From assembly GCA_028692105.1 (NCBI GenBank), contig JAQUYC010000005.1, positions 23,336 to 87,335 of the forward strand: a DNA stretch of 64,000 nucleotides, read 5' to 3'. Below, in pieces: positions 38,614 to 50,776 of this stretch. This DNA comes from Eubacteriales bacterium (GTDB lineage: Bacteria > Bacillota > Clostridia > Peptostreptococcales > Anaerovoracaceae). The notes beneath the pieces were generated by a model, which saw only the letters and a list, made by a program, of their open reading frames with translations, made no database searches and was not told the DNA's origin. Each line of letters opens with the position of its first letter. Position 1 is the stretch's first letter. A program made the position numbers and the translations under genes.

Positions 38614-40176
38614 TCAATTACTGATTTCTTTATCTGTTTCTTTATTTACTCCATTGGGTTTTAAAGTTTTTTCATAAATCATCTTGTTTACCGCGTTGAT
38701 GTAAGCATGTATACTGGCTTCGATCACATCAGTCGATAAGCCTCTTCCCGCGTACAGATTTCCTTCCGGATCACTGATTTTAACAAGGGCATCTCCCAGT
38801 GCATCGTTTCCTTCCGTTACTGATTGCAGTTGGTAATCCTCTAATTTTAAAGGGGTCCCAACTATTTTTTCTATCGCCTTGAAAGATGCGTTGATAGGTC
38901 CCTCCCCTCGAGAAACCTTCTCAATGGGTTTTCCATCATGCAACATCCTGATCACAGCCGTAGAGGTAATAGTATTCCCGCTGTTAATAACGAAATTTTG
39001 GAGAGAATATGTTTTTGGAACCTGAACAGAGTCCTTTGCAATCAATGCTTCTATATCCCTATCGTAAACTTGCTTTTTCTTATCTGCAAGCTCTTTAAAC
39101 TTTGCAAACATTCTGTCCACATCATCTTCCGAAAGATCATATCCCAGCTGCTTCACCTTATCCCTGAATGCATGCTTGCCGGAATGCTTTCCAAGGACCA
39201 GATTATTTTGACTCAACCCTACGGATTCCGGTTTCATTATCTCATATGTCTCTTTATTTTGTAATACACCATGCTGATGAATTCCGGCCTCATGAGCAAA
39301 AGCATTCTCTCCGACAATAGCTTTGTTGGGCTGCACCTTGACCCCCGTTATTCTTGACAGCAGATTCGAAGAACGGGCGATTTCCGTTGTTACGATTCTG
39401 GTTTCAGCTTTAAGAATATCCTTTCTGGTATGAAGAGCCATAACAAACTCTTCCATGGCAGCATTGCCGGCTCTTTCTCCTATTCCATTGACTGTGCATT
39501 CTATCTGAGTTGCACCGGCTTTTACAGCAGCAAGAGAGTTTGCCACCGCAAGGCCAAGATCATTGTGGCAGTGTGATGAAAGAGTAATATTTGACATAGA
39601 AGGTGCAAGCTCCTGTACCTTCATAAGAAAATCATAGTATTCATCCGGTGTTGTATATCCAACAGTATCAGGAAGATTGATGGTTGTAGCTCCAGCTTTG
39701 ATTACTCCTTCGATAATTCTGGCTAAAAACACAGGGTCACTTCTTGTGGCGTCCTCCGCAGACCATTCTATGTCACTGCAGTATTTCTTAGCATATTTCA
39801 CCATGGCAACAGATCGCTCATACACCTCATCCGGTGTCATCATAAGCTTATACTCCATATGAATAGGGGAAGTTGCTATGAAGGTGTGGATTTTTGGAGA
39901 GACTGCATTAGAAAGCGCTTCCCATGCCCTATCGATATCCTTTTCGGCTGTTCTTGCCAAACTGGCTACAGTACAGTCTTTAAGTGTCTCAGCAATTGTC
40001 TTAACTGACATAAAATCACCAGGGGAAGATATTGCGAATCCAGCCTCTATGATGTCTACCTTCATTCTTTCCAATTGTTTGGCCATTTCAATCTTTTCTT
40101 TGAGATTCATGCTGCAGCCCGGCGATTGTTCTCCATCTCTTAATGTTGTGTCGAAAATTTTAATCATTTTAGTCAT
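38614..40176 (-). CDS. leuA: 2-isopropylmalate synthase
   Basis: IKIFDTTLRDGEQSPGCSMNLKEKIEMAKQL...NLPDTVGYTTPDEYYDFL...LSSHCHNDLGLAVANSLAAVKAGATQIECTVNGIGERAGNAAMEE. Confidence 0.96.
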   Translation of the reverse strand: MTKMIKIFDTTLRDGEQSPGCSMNLKEKIEMAKQLERMKVDIIEAGFAISSPGDFMSVKTIAETLKDCTVASLARTAEKDIDRAWEALSNAVSPKIHTFIATSPIHMEYKLMMTPDEVYERSVAMVKYAKKYCSDIEWSAEDATRSDPVFLARIIEGVIKAGATTINLPDTVGYTTPDEYYDFLMKVQELAPSMSNITLSSHCHNDLGLAVANSLAAVKAGATQIECTVNGIGERAGNAAMEEFVMALHTRKDILKAETRIVTTEIARSSNLLSRITGVKVQPNKAIVGENAFAHEAGIHQHGVLQNKETYEIMKPESVGLSQNNLVLGKHSGKHAFRDKVKQLGYDLSEDDVDRMFAKFKELADKKKQVYDRDIEALIAKDSVQVPKTYSLQNFVINSGNTITSTAVIRMLHDGKPIEKVSRGEGPINASFKAIEKIVGTPLKLEDYQLQSVTEGNDALGDALVKISDPEGNLYAGRGLSTDVIEASIHAYINAVNKMIYEKTLKPNGVNKETDKEISN

Positions 40177-40261
40177 TGCTTTATTCTCCTTCTTTAATTG
40201 ATGCTTCAGGCTGATGATAGGAACGAGGTTTGTGCTTGCCTTGCAAACGGGCTAAGTGTGT

Positions 40262-40600
40262 AAAAAAAATCCCTGAAGCTTATTATAAGCTTCAGGGACG
40301 ATATAATTCTACCGCGGTACCACCCTGATTACTGCATTCAGCAGTCATCTCATCGGATTCCAACAAATCCTTGGCCTATATAACGGGGCCTGCCGGGACA
40401 CCTTAATAGCCTTAACGAAAAAAGCCTGTCAATTTCCGTATGACACCTACTAATATTTGAGTTTCAAATTAGCTAAGTGCGCAGCGTTAGGGAACCTGCT
40501 CAGGAGCGAGATCACCTTTTCTTCCGTATCGGTTTGCAGCATCCACCGACTCTCTGTAACGTTTTCAGAAAAAATGGAAACTCCGTCATTGCATTTTTAG
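40262..40600 (-). ncRNA. T-box leader (probable leucine-responsive) upstream of leuA
   Basis: Reverse strand has AGGGTGGTACCGCGG (T-box), stem-I region with GAGAGT...GGTGATCTCGCTCCTGAGC (candidate CTC specifier), and terminator TCCCTGAAGCTTAT-AATAAGCTTCAGGGATTTTTTTT. Confidence 0.9.
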
Positions 40601-40785
40601 CTGATAAATTCTACAAATTAGAATGTAGAAGATTATTGTTGTTAGTATATTAAATGCCATTCATTTTGTCAATCATTTTTATGTTGATTTCTTTTCTGTC
40701 AAAATTTTCAGGTTGATTGTTTGTTATCTGTTAATCAACTTGTTCATTAATTCAGCTTTGTCGATTTACCAAATTACTTATTTAT

Positions 40786-42273
40786 TCAACCTTGCCTATT
40801 AACCCATGGCTTTCTGGATTCTTCAAACTCATCAGCAATTTCTTGCGGAAGATTGCTTGTCAAGCTAAAGATTATAATAGCAATAGACGAAGCAATGAAG
40901 CCTGGTATGATTTCATAAATTGCAAAAACACCGCCATATGATTTCATCGAATACCAGAGTAAATCCACAACACCACCTGTGATCATGCCGGCGATAGCGC
41001 CCTGAACCGTGGTCCTTTTCCAGAATAAAGAGAAGAGCAAAAGGGGTCCAAAAGCAGCACCAAATCCACCCCAGGCACAAGAAACCAATCCAAATACAGA
41101 GCTGTTTGCATCCAAAGCTATTAAAATAGCGATCAAAGATATAACTAAAACTGTGATCCTGCTTACCCAAACAATTTCTATGCCTTGTGTACTCTTTTTA
41201 AATATTAAAGCATACAGATCACGGGAAGCAGAAGATGCTGTAACCAGAAGCTGAGAACTTGCCGTGCTCATGATCGCAGCTAAGATGGCTGTCAACAGAA
41301 TTCCTGCAACCAAATCCGGGAACATTGCATCGATCATCGCCATATAAATGGTTTCTCCATCCGCCAGATCCGGCATATAAGCTTTACCGATAACGCCTAT
41401 CGATACGGCAGCCGCAAGAGTAACTATGACCCATACCATAGCTATAAGCCTGGACTTTCGGATCATATCAGGAGATTGAATTGCCATAAACCTTGTCAAG
41501 ATATGTGGTTGTCCGAAATATCCCAGACCCCATCCAAGTCCGGATGCAAGCAGCATTGTATCGACAGCTCCATTCTTCATGGGAAAGAATCCCAAAGATT
41601 CAGGAGTGAGCTCGGCAAGTCTTACACTGACTTCTCCAAAGCCGCCGATTGCTGAAACAGCCATAAAAGGAACTATTAGCAGTGCAAAGAACATGATCGT
41701 ACCTTGAATAGCATCAGTCCAGCAGACTGCAGAAAAACCGCCTAATGCTGTATAACATACTATTATTGCGGCACCCAGGAAAAGGCCGGTAGTATAGTTC
41801 ATACCGAAAACTGTGGAAAATAGCTTCGCCCCTGCTGAAAACTGAGATGATGTATAAACCAGAAAGAAAATTACGATAAAAATAGCAGAAACAGTTCGAA
41901 GGATATGTTTATTATCCTTAAATCTGTTTTCCAGAAAGTCAGGTATGGTAATAGAGTTTCCTGATATTTCAGTATATTTTCTTAAACGTTTTGCTACAAA
42001 AAGCCAGTTCAAATATGTACCTATAACCAGACCGATTGCAGTCCATATCGCTTCGGAGGTTCCTGTATAAATCACATATGCGGTACCCGGCAATCCAATC
42101 AGCAGCCATCCGCTCATGTCCGCAGCTTGGGCAGACAAAGCAGTCAGCCAGCTTCCGAGTTTTCTTCCTCCTAAAATGAAATCATTCAGGTCACTCGTTT
42201 TACTATAAAACTTAACTCCGATTGCTACCATGAGACCTAAATAAACAATAAATACGAGTGCGATTGTCAGCAT
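40786..42273 (-). CDS. putP: Sodium/proline symporter (SSS family)
   Basis: YSKTSDLNDFILGGRKLGSWLTALSAQAADMSGWLLIGLPG...GWGLGYFGQPHILTRFMAI...AILAAIMSTASSQLLVTASS. Confidence 0.95.
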   Translation of the reverse strand: MLTIALVFIVYLGLMVAIGVKFYSKTSDLNDFILGGRKLGSWLTALSAQAADMSGWLLIGLPGTAYVIYTGTSEAIWTAIGLVIGTYLNWLFVAKRLRKYTEISGNSITIPDFLENRFKDNKHILRTVSAIFIVIFFLVYTSSQFSAGAKLFSTVFGMNYTTGLFLGAAIIVCYTALGGFSAVCWTDAIQGTIMFFALLIVPFMAVSAIGGFGEVSVRLAELTPESLGFFPMKNGAVDTMLLASGLGWGLGYFGQPHILTRFMAIQSPDMIRKSRLIAMVWVIVTLAAAVSIGVIGKAYMPDLADGETIYMAMIDAMFPDLVAGILLTAILAAIMSTASSQLLVTASSASRDLYALIFKKSTQGIEIVWVSRITVLVISLIAILIALDANSSVFGLVSCAWGGFGAAFGPLLLFSLFWKRTTVQGAIAGMITGGVVDLLWYSMKSYGGVFAIYEIIPGFIASSIAIIIFSLTSNLPQEIADEFEESRKPWVNRQG

Positions 42274-42310
42274 AATAAATTTTCTCCTTTTTTGTTCAGA
42301 TTTCCCCTTT

Positions 42311-42508
42311 TTATTCAGATTTCCCCTCAGGGAAAATCTTCTTTATTCTTTTTTCGAAGTCCGGTCGATTGATCCATATTTGAGCACCGCAGGTGGTGCA
42401 CCTGATACGAAAATCCATCCCCGTCCGAAGTATGGTAAACCTATTTCCGCCGCAGGGGTGCGGTTTCTTCAGTTCCACGACATCCCCAACATTTAATTTC
42501 AGAGGCAT
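42311..42508 (-). CDS. DUF951 domain-containing protein
   Basis: MPLKLNVGDVVELKKPHPCGGNRFTILRTGMDFRIRCTTCGAQIWINRPDFEKRIKKI. Confidence 0.92.
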   Translation of the reverse strand: MPLKLNVGDVVELKKPHPCGGNRFTILRTGMDFRIRCTTCGAQIWINRPDFEKRIKKIFPEGKSE

Positions 42509-42586
42509 ATACCCATCCCCTTCTTCTTCCACTTTTTCTTCTTCTAAAAATCACAAATCAACTTCGCTTAAAGCGCAGGCGCTAAA

Positions 42587-43879
<1,293 letters not shown>

Positions 43880-45790
43880 TTACAACAAGTTCTTCTTATA
43901 TTCAATATAAGTATCTATCAATTCCTGAACCTTCTCCTGCATTTCAATCTGCAATACCGAGGCTTCTTCATAATTTTCCCCGTCCAATGCATGTTTGACT
44001 CTTGTCAGCAGAGATTTCTTCATAATTTCATCCCTGCCCAGATATACTCGCAATTCCTGAATCTTCTTCCAGTTGTATATATCATAATCAGTGCAGTCTG
44101 TGTCTGCATGAAGCTTTTTGCATTCCCTGACCAGCGCCATGGTGTTCGGTATAATGCGATTGTGAAGTTCGGTAGACCAGGCGGCCAGGATTGCCTCTTC
44201 ATAGGATTCTAAAGTGGTCAAATCGATCACGCCTGTCCTGTTTAACAATACCTTCAGCTTCTCAGGATACTGATGGAACGCCCGGAGGTTTTCCCACACT
44301 GTGGCAGGCACTTTTCCAAATAAAAGCTCACGTTCTTCCTGAGTATATTTTTCAAATACATCATCTTCGCTGCGGTATGCCCGATCTTTTTCAAGGTAAA
44401 AATCATCATCACCGGCTTTTTTAGACAGGGACGCTTCCAATTCTTTCGGATCTTTTTTCGCTTTCAACGCAGCAGTGATACCATCGAGCATAGCCAAATA
44501 AGCCGAAGCTAATACCAAATAGGTATTGCTTTTCGGATTCGGAGATCGCAGTTCAAATCTTGTGGACAACGGATTTTTGATATCTCTTACCAATCCGACT
44601 AAAACGGTTCTGTTTCTTGATGGAATTTTTGCCGAATGCCCAATAGAAGTCACGATGCATACCGGTGCCTCAAAACCCGGTTTAAGCCTGTTGAGCGCAT
44701 CATTGGATGCGGCAATAAAAGGATTCATTACTTCATAGTTCTTTAATATACCCATCAGTGCTCCAAATCCGATCGGGCTTAAAAATTCCTTTTCGATTTC
44801 CTTAGGCGCAAACAAATTAATTATTTTTCCGTTTTTCAGCCTTGCAGATACTCCGATGTGTGTATGTTCTCCGCTGCCCGCAACACCTTCCATCGGCTTG
44901 GCCATAAATGTTACATCAAGTCCATGTGCTCTGAAGGTATCTTTTACCACATATTTTACCTGGTTTTCATTATCCGCCGCTTGAATTGCGTTACTGTATT
45001 CCCAGTCGATTTCAAGCTGCTCCATCACATGGTCGTATTCGCCGGAATTTCCCATCTTAGCTTTGATACCGCCTACTTCCTTATGCCCCATTTCCACCTT
45101 GAATCCGTATCGGTCCAAAATCAAAAGTGATTTCTCCAACGAAGTCCGAACTGGGCCTATGGTACGTTTCCAATACTGTTCTTTTAATATCTGGGAAGTG
45201 GTAAGCTGTTCGCGATCCGCTTTATCATCCGGTGTCTTTACCCAGAATTCAAGTTCCGTTGCGGCTGTAAGAATAATTTCTTCAATGTCATCTATAGATT
45301 GAGCATCTAAATGCTCAAATACATATGGGCTTTCCTCAAGGAGCTCCCAAAGCTCTTGCTTGAATGCATTGACTGCATTTCGCAGAATGACCCTTGATCC
45401 CACTTCCGTACTGTCATTATGAACCAGAAAAGACGGAATTCTAAGAGTTCCAACGGGCAGCTTTGTGTCCTCGGAAATAAAACTGAAATTATAATCAACA
45501 TACCAATTCACGCTAAGATCCGGTATAATATCAACCTTTGCATTGTTTAACCCTGCAATTTTTGGGAGTACTACACTGGAACCATCCGTCTGAACACCTT
45601 GATCGAAATACTTGTTCATATCTTTTATGAACAAGTCGACCGGTATCTTTTCATCCGTATCATGCCCACCTATATCAAGGCCAACGAGAGATACAAATTT
45701 AACTTCCGGATGCTGCCTCAGTAGGTTTTCAATTTCTTCTGTTGAATGTTTTTCCGCAGGGATAGTAAACAGCATTTTGTTTATCATCAT
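43880..45790 (-). CDS. Glutamine synthetase (long-form, about 636 aa)
   Basis: QTDGSSVVLPKIAGLNNAKVDIIPDLS...EVGGIKAKMGNSGEYDHVMEQLEIDWEYSNA...GVAGSGEHTHIGVSARLKNGK...RNRTVLVGLVRDIKNPLSTRFELRSPNPKSNTYLVLAS. Confidence 0.9.
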   Translation of the reverse strand: MMINKMLFTIPAEKHSTEEIENLLRQHPEVKFVSLVGLDIGGHDTDEKIPVDLFIKDMNKYFDQGVQTDGSSVVLPKIAGLNNAKVDIIPDLSVNWYVDYNFSFISEDTKLPVGTLRIPSFLVHNDSTEVGSRVILRNAVNAFKQELWELLEESPYVFEHLDAQSIDDIEEIILTAATELEFWVKTPDDKADREQLTTSQILKEQYWKRTIGPVRTSLEKSLLILDRYGFKVEMGHKEVGGIKAKMGNSGEYDHVMEQLEIDWEYSNAIQAADNENQVKYVVKDTFRAHGLDVTFMAKPMEGVAGSGEHTHIGVSARLKNGKIINLFAPKEIEKEFLSPIGFGALMGILKNYEVMNPFIAASNDALNRLKPGFEAPVCIVTSIGHSAKIPSRNRTVLVGLVRDIKNPLSTRFELRSPNPKSNTYLVLASAYLAMLDGITAALKAKKDPKELEASLSKKAGDDDFYLEKDRAYRSEDDVFEKYTQEERELLFGKVPATVWENLRAFHQYPEKLKVLLNRTGVIDLTTLESYEEAILAAWSTELHNRIIPNTMALVRECKKLHADTDCTDYDIYNWKKIQELRVYLGRDEIMKKSLLTRVKHALDGENYEEASVLQIEMQEKVQELIDTYIEYKKNLL

Positions 45791-45862
45791 CTCTCTTCAG
45801 CTCCTCTCTCATAAATACTCTTAACACCGTATTATACATTTTTCCGGTCTATTTTTCCAGTA

Positions 45863-45901
45863 CTATTTCAAATAGCTTGTTCTATTTGAAACGATTTCAA
45901 A
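45863..45901. promoter_or_regulatory. Cluster of overlapping palindromes upstream of HerA-like gene/glutamine synthetase
   Basis: CTATTTCAAATAG-CTTGTT-CTATTTGAAA-CGA-TTTCAAA; several perfect inverted repeats. Confidence 0.55.
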
Positions 45902-45904
45902 ATT

Positions 45905-45933
45905 TTGACAGGAGCTGCAAGCTGCGGTATAAT
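45905..45933 (+). promoter_or_regulatory. Consensus sigma-A promoter
   Basis: TTGACA (45905-45910), 17-nt spacer, TATAAT (45928-45933). Confidence 0.8.
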
Positions 45934-45990
45934 TAGAACAATAATATTTTGGGTTCAAGAAACTCTATGATTTCGAAAGGAGTATACAGT

Positions 45991-47469
45991 ATGTTCTCGA
46001 GCGATAAAATATGGATTGGAAAAGGCTCCGTCCCGGTTTATCTTCTGCCTCAAATGGCAAATCGGCACGGTTTGATCGCAGGAGCTACCGGAACAGGAAA
46101 AACCGTAACCCTTAAAGTATTGGCTGAATCTTTCAGTAAATTAGGTGTGCCTGTTTTTCTAGCTGATATCAAAGGTGATCTGGCCGGTCTTGCTGTTCAG
46201 GGGGAACCCAATTCCAAAGTAGAAGAACGTGTCTCTCAATTTGCCGTTGGGGACTTTTCTTATGAATCCTTTCCTGTTCAATTTTGGGATCTGTTCGGGC
46301 AGGGCGGACACCCGGTGCGAACTACAATATCAGAAATGGGTTCACTGCTGCTTTCAAGAATTCTCAATCTGAACGAGACACAGAGCGGCGTATTGAATAT
46401 TATTTTTCGAATAGCTGATGATAAAGGCTTGCTGCTGCTTGATTTAAAGGATCTAAAATCCATGCTGAGATATGTGGGAGAGAACAGCAAGGATTACACT
46501 TTAGCCTATGGAAACATATCCAAACAAACTATAGGAGCAATACAAAGAAGCCTTCTTTCGTTGTATGATCAAGGCGGAGAACTCTTTTTCGGTGAACCGG
46601 AATTAGATTTCTTTGATTGGATGAAAACATCACACGACGGCAGAGGTGTTATTAATATACTGCACAGTGTCCAACTTTATCAAAGTCCTTCTCTTTATTC
46701 CACCTTCTTGCTCTGGATGCTTTCTGAGCTTTTTGAATCTCTGCCGGAAGCCGGAGACTTAGGGAAGCCAAAGATGGTATTTTTCTTCGACGAAGCACAT
46801 CTTCTCTTTGCCGATGCGCCTAAGTCTTTGCTGGAAAAGATTGAACAGGTGGTCAGGCTCATTCGTTCCAAGGGGGTCGGGGTATACTTTATCACTCAGA
46901 ATCCAATTGATTTGCCCAAGAATGTATTGAGTCAGTTAGGAAACCGTATTCAGCATGCTCTTCGGGCTTATACCCCAGCTGAAATAAAAAATGTTGAAGC
47001 TGCTGCGGAATCATTCCGGCCGAATCCGGATTTTGATACTAAGACCGCAATCACCGAACTTGCAACCGGCGAAGCCCTGATTTCCTGTCTGGATGAGGAA
47101 GGCCGTCCGGGTATTGTTGAACGCGCCTTTATTCTTCCACCACAGAGCCGGTTCGGGACGATAGACGATGCTTTAAGAAGACAGATAATAACTACATCAC
47201 CTATGAATGGCAAATATGAGCGCGAGCGGGATCGCATATCAGCTTTCGAACAGCTTGCGGATATGGAGCGGGCAGAAGAAAATGCGGCTATGCAGGCGGC
47301 TGAAGACAAAAGAAGAATGGCAGACGTCGAATCGAAAAAAAGATCTTCAAATCGGGGTTATTCGCGACAGACTCCAATGGAAAAAGCGACAAATGCCGTA
47401 TTCAGCACTATCGGCAGAGAGGTTGGCAGGACTTTGATTCGAGGGATCTTAGGGTCACTGAAAAAATAA
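45991..47469 (+). CDS. HerA-like/DUF853 family ATPase
   Basis: [22 protein letters not shown] (Walker A), [68 protein letters not shown]. Confidence 0.92.
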   Translation: MFSSDKIWIGKGSVPVYLLPQMANRHGLIAGATGTGKTVTLKVLAESFSKLGVPVFLADIKGDLAGLAVQGEPNSKVEERVSQFAVGDFSYESFPVQFWDLFGQGGHPVRTTISEMGSLLLSRILNLNETQSGVLNIIFRIADDKGLLLLDLKDLKSMLRYVGENSKDYTLAYGNISKQTIGAIQRSLLSLYDQGGELFFGEPELDFFDWMKTSHDGRGVINILHSVQLYQSPSLYSTFLLWMLSELFESLPEAGDLGKPKMVFFFDEAHLLFADAPKSLLEKIEQVVRLIRSKGVGVYFITQNPIDLPKNVLSQLGNRIQHALRAYTPAEIKNVEAAAESFRPNPDFDTKTAITELATGEALISCLDEEGRPGIVERAFILPPQSRFGTIDDALRRQIITTSPMNGKYERERDRISAFEQLADMERAEENAAMQAAEDKRRMADVESKKRSSNRGYSRQTPMEKATNAVFSTIGREVGRTLIRGILGSLKK

Positions 47470-47473
47470 TAAT

Positions 47474-48043
47474 CTATTTGGAACTGCCTCTCCTGATTTG
47501 TCTTTCTTTCTTTTGAGGCGGTTCCTTTTCTTTTAATATATCCAGGAGCTTTTCACAAGCAAGCTTTTGTGCATAACTCGAAATTGCCAGCTGCAAGGCT
47601 GTGGCGGCGAGCTCCTCGCCTGCATTGTCATTATCAAGGCTTTCTGACGTTTCTCTAAAGGCTTTCTCCATCTTGTCCAGATATGATTCATAAAAAGCTT
47701 TCGCATCATCTATGTTTGGCTGAAGCTTCAGCAGGGCATTTGTCTCATTCACACTGAGCACCTGCTTCAATGAACATATCGCTGTGAGATAAACCAAGTG
47801 ATCCTTTGAATATTTCTTTCCGTTTGCACGCGGCAGAAGCCCAATCTTCATGTAATTATTGATCATTGCACCTGTAAGCTGAACGTTTTCGGGCAGAAGC
47901 GAATGCTGACGCTTCATATAACTCAACACCTGGTCCCTGTATAGCTCGATGTCCGGTAAACTGTCCCAGCCGGCAGGCCTTTCCTGAGAAAGCTCATCTA
48001 TCAATTCAGCCAGTTCCTTCATTTCGATACTCCTCTTTTTCAT
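47474..48043 (-). CDS. DUF1836 domain-containing protein
   Basis: LTGAMINNYMKIGLLPRANGKKYSKDHLVYLTAICSLKQVLSVNE. Confidence 0.85.
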   Translation of the reverse strand: MKKRSIEMKELAELIDELSQERPAGWDSLPDIELYRDQVLSYMKRQHSLLPENVQLTGAMINNYMKIGLLPRANGKKYSKDHLVYLTAICSLKQVLSVNETNALLKLQPNIDDAKAFYESYLDKMEKAFRETSESLDNDNAGEELAATALQLAISSYAQKLACEKLLDILKEKEPPQKKERQIRRGSSK

Positions 48044-48191
48044 TTTTTTGTTTTAATTTTACCACAGTATGGGCAATATTAAAAGAATGTTAAATATGCA
48101 TATTTTATATTGAAATACGATAAACTATCTAATATAATATTCTATATTACATCACGCGGTTTAAAATATTTATTATAAAAGGGGTTGGAAA

Positions 48192-48866
48192 ATGGATTCA
48201 GTTTGTATCTTGGGGGATTCCGTGGCTAAAGGAGTAATATTTGATTCGGTAAAAAACAAATACCGCTTGCTTAAGGAAAGCTTTGCCAACATTGTGGAGC
48301 GACAGCAAAATATCTCTGTCTTAAATCTTGCCCGTTTCGGCTGTACTGTATCCATGGGGAGCGAAATTTTAAAACGCCATGAGAGCGAATTGAGCCGCTA
48401 TGATTATATTATTCTGGAATTTGGAGGCAATGACTGTGATTACAACTGGGCGGAAATTTCCGAGAATCCTTCCGGGCATCATCTTTGCAATACACCGATT
48501 CCTCTTTTCCGGGAAAAATATAAAGAATTAATCGATCGTGTACTTCGAAACGGCGGAAGGCCGGTGCTGCTGAATTTACCTCCTATCGACCCAAAACGAT
48601 ATTTCAAATGGATCTGCAAAGGGCTTAACGGAAAAAACATTTTAACCTATCTTGAGGATATCGAAGCAATCTATAAATGGCAGGAGCTGTACAGCAAAAC
48701 CGTGGAAGAACTGGCAGCAGAAATAAAGGTTCCCTTGATTGATATTCGCTCCGGCTTTCTTGACAAAAAAAACTTCAGCTGTTATCTGTGCGCAGATGGC
48801 ATCCACCCCAACGAAAAAGGTCATTTGCTTATATCTAAGATACTCAATGAAAAGGCATTATCATAA
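48192..48866 (+). CDS. SGNH/GDSL hydrolase family protein
   Basis: VCILGDSVAKGVIFD...IILEFGGNDCDYNW...DGIHPNEKGHLLISKIL. Confidence 0.92.
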   Translation: MDSVCILGDSVAKGVIFDSVKNKYRLLKESFANIVERQQNISVLNLARFGCTVSMGSEILKRHESELSRYDYIILEFGGNDCDYNWAEISENPSGHHLCNTPIPLFREKYKELIDRVLRNGGRPVLLNLPPIDPKRYFKWICKGLNGKNILTYLEDIEAIYKWQELYSKTVEELAAEIKVPLIDIRSGFLDKKNFSCYLCADGIHPNEKGHLLISKILNEKALS

Positions 48867-49032
48867 GTGCTCTTTTTGTATGCGACTAATTTCAGTTTTT
48901 TGCAATTGATTGTCGTAATTTGAATCACCGTTTAATATTAAATTTCTTTGCCTCGCCATTACAGCCATGTTACAATGTAGTCAAATCCGTATCTATGTTG
49001 TTTAAGACTCAAGGAGCCGAGGAGAAGAGAGA

Positions 49033-50673
49033 ATGAGTAGAAAAGTTTTAGTGATCGGGCATAAAAACCCCGATACAGACTCTATCTGTTCGTCTATTGC
49101 ATACGCAAATTTGAAGAATCAGCTTACAGAGGATGAGCATATCCCAAAAAGAGCGGGTGATATCAGCGATGAAACGAAATTTGTACTGGATAAATTCCAC
49201 GTGGAAATACCGGAATATATTCAGGATGTCGGGACACAAGTCAGGGATATCGATATGCGCAAAACGACCGGCGTGCAAAGTAATATATCTTTGAAAAAGG
49301 CCTGGGGGCTGATGCGCGACCTTGCCGTAGCTACATTGCCCGTTACCGCCAATATGCGGCTTGAAGGAATCATCTCGGTAAAAGATATTGCCACAGCCAA
49401 TATGGATATCTACGATAACCGCATTCTGGCAAAATCGGAAGCAAGCTATAAAAACATTGTGGAAACCTTAGACGGCACAATGATTGTCGGAAAGGAAGAC
49501 GATATTATCAAAGGCGGTAAAATACTTATAGCCGCGTCCAGTCCTGATACATTAGAAAGTTACATGGATGCAGATGACATCATCATACTGAGCAATCGTT
49601 ATGAATTACAACTCTGTGCCATTGAAATGGGTGCCGGCTGCATTATTGTATGTACCGGAGCCCCTGTTGCCATCACTATAAAAAAGCTGGCAGCGGAAAA
49701 AGGCTGCCATATTATCAGCACACCTTACGATACATATATTGTAGCCCGTTTGATCAACCAAAGCACGCCGATCAGTTATTTTATGAGAAAGGAAGATCTC
49801 ATCACCTTTGAAACTGATGATTTTACCGAGGATGTAAAGAGTGTCATGGCGAAGGTCAGACATCGCGACTTTCCTGTTCTGGATATTTATGGTGATTATT
49901 TCGGTATGATTTCCAGAAGATCACTGCTTGATGTTAAAAAGAAGCGTGTCATTCTGGTGGATCACAATGAAAAATCACAGGCGGTGGATGGGCTGGAAGC
50001 AGCAGAGATTGCGGAAATAATCGATCACCACAGATTGGGAAATCTTGAGACTATTACCCCCGTTTTCTTCCGCAATCAACCAGTGGGCTGCACGGCTACG
50101 ATTATTTATCAGATGTACATAGAAAACCGTGTTGGAATAAGCCGCGATATGGCAGGTATTCTCTGTGCGGCAATCATTACAGATACGCTGATGTTCCGCT
50201 CCCCTACCTGTACAGCTGATGATAGAAATGCTGCGGAGGCTCTTGCTGCTATCGCAGAAATCCAAATCAGGGAATTTGCCGAGGAGCTGTTCCAAGCAGG
50301 CAGCGGCTTAGGGGATAAGACTCCAGAAGAAATGCTGTATCAGGATTTTAAGACCTTTTCCTTAAATACTGTCAGCTTTGCCGTCGGGCAGAACACATTT
50401 ACAAATACGGCAGATTTGCAGGATGCAAAGGTAAAAATGCTCGAATACCTGCGCACCTCCTTCCAGCGAAGCGATATCGATATGCTGTTTATCATGCTCA
50501 CTAACATACTGGATGAGTCCACGGAGCTTCTCTTCTTCGGAGAGGGAGCAATGAGTATCGCCGAGACTGCCATGAAAGTGAAAGCTATAGATGATTCCAT
50601 TCACCTCAAAGGAGTGGTTTCCAGGAAAAAGCAGCTCATACCTGCTCTTATGACCGCACTTCAGCAACAATAG
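49033..50673 (+). CDS. Putative manganese-dependent inorganic pyrophosphatase (DHH/DHHA2 with CBS and DRTGG domains)
   Basis: VLVIGHKNPDTDSICSSIAYANL...VILVDHNEKSQAVDGLEAAEIAEIIDHHRLGNLET...AAIITDTLMFRSPTCTADDR. Confidence 0.93.
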   Translation: MSRKVLVIGHKNPDTDSICSSIAYANLKNQLTEDEHIPKRAGDISDETKFVLDKFHVEIPEYIQDVGTQVRDIDMRKTTGVQSNISLKKAWGLMRDLAVATLPVTANMRLEGIISVKDIATANMDIYDNRILAKSEASYKNIVETLDGTMIVGKEDDIIKGGKILIAASSPDTLESYMDADDIIILSNRYELQLCAIEMGAGCIIVCTGAPVAITIKKLAAEKGCHIISTPYDTYIVARLINQSTPISYFMRKEDLITFETDDFTEDVKSVMAKVRHRDFPVLDIYGDYFGMISRRSLLDVKKKRVILVDHNEKSQAVDGLEAAEIAEIIDHHRLGNLETITPVFFRNQPVGCTATIIYQMYIENRVGISRDMAGILCAAIITDTLMFRSPTCTADDRNAAEALAAIAEIQIREFAEELFQAGSGLGDKTPEEMLYQDFKTFSLNTVSFAVGQNTFTNTADLQDAKVKMLEYLRTSFQRSDIDMLFIMLTNILDESTELLFFGEGAMSIAETAMKVKAIDDSIHLKGVVSRKKQLIPALMTALQQQ

Positions 50674-50703
50674 CACTTGCTGAACGTATATTCCCCGAAA
50701 TAA

Positions 50704-50739
50704 AAATCCCTGCAGTGCTCGGCAGCACTGCAGGGATTT
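50704..50739. terminator. Bidirectional terminator-like hairpin between convergent genes
   Basis: AAATCCCTGCAGTGCT-CGGC-AGCACTGCAGGGATTT, perfect 16-bp inverted repeat. Confidence 0.8.
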
Positions 50740-50776
50740 AATGTTTTGTTCACAAAATTGTGCGATCCGTTATATG

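Noticed and set aside
47474-48043. DUF1836 gene as part of a HerA-based defence system
   Set aside because: The HerA-like protein is the DUF853-type housekeeping family and is not paired with a nuclease (SIR2, DUF4297, NurA) here; the Sir2 gene at 11642-12409 is a stand-alone CobB-type deacylase far away.
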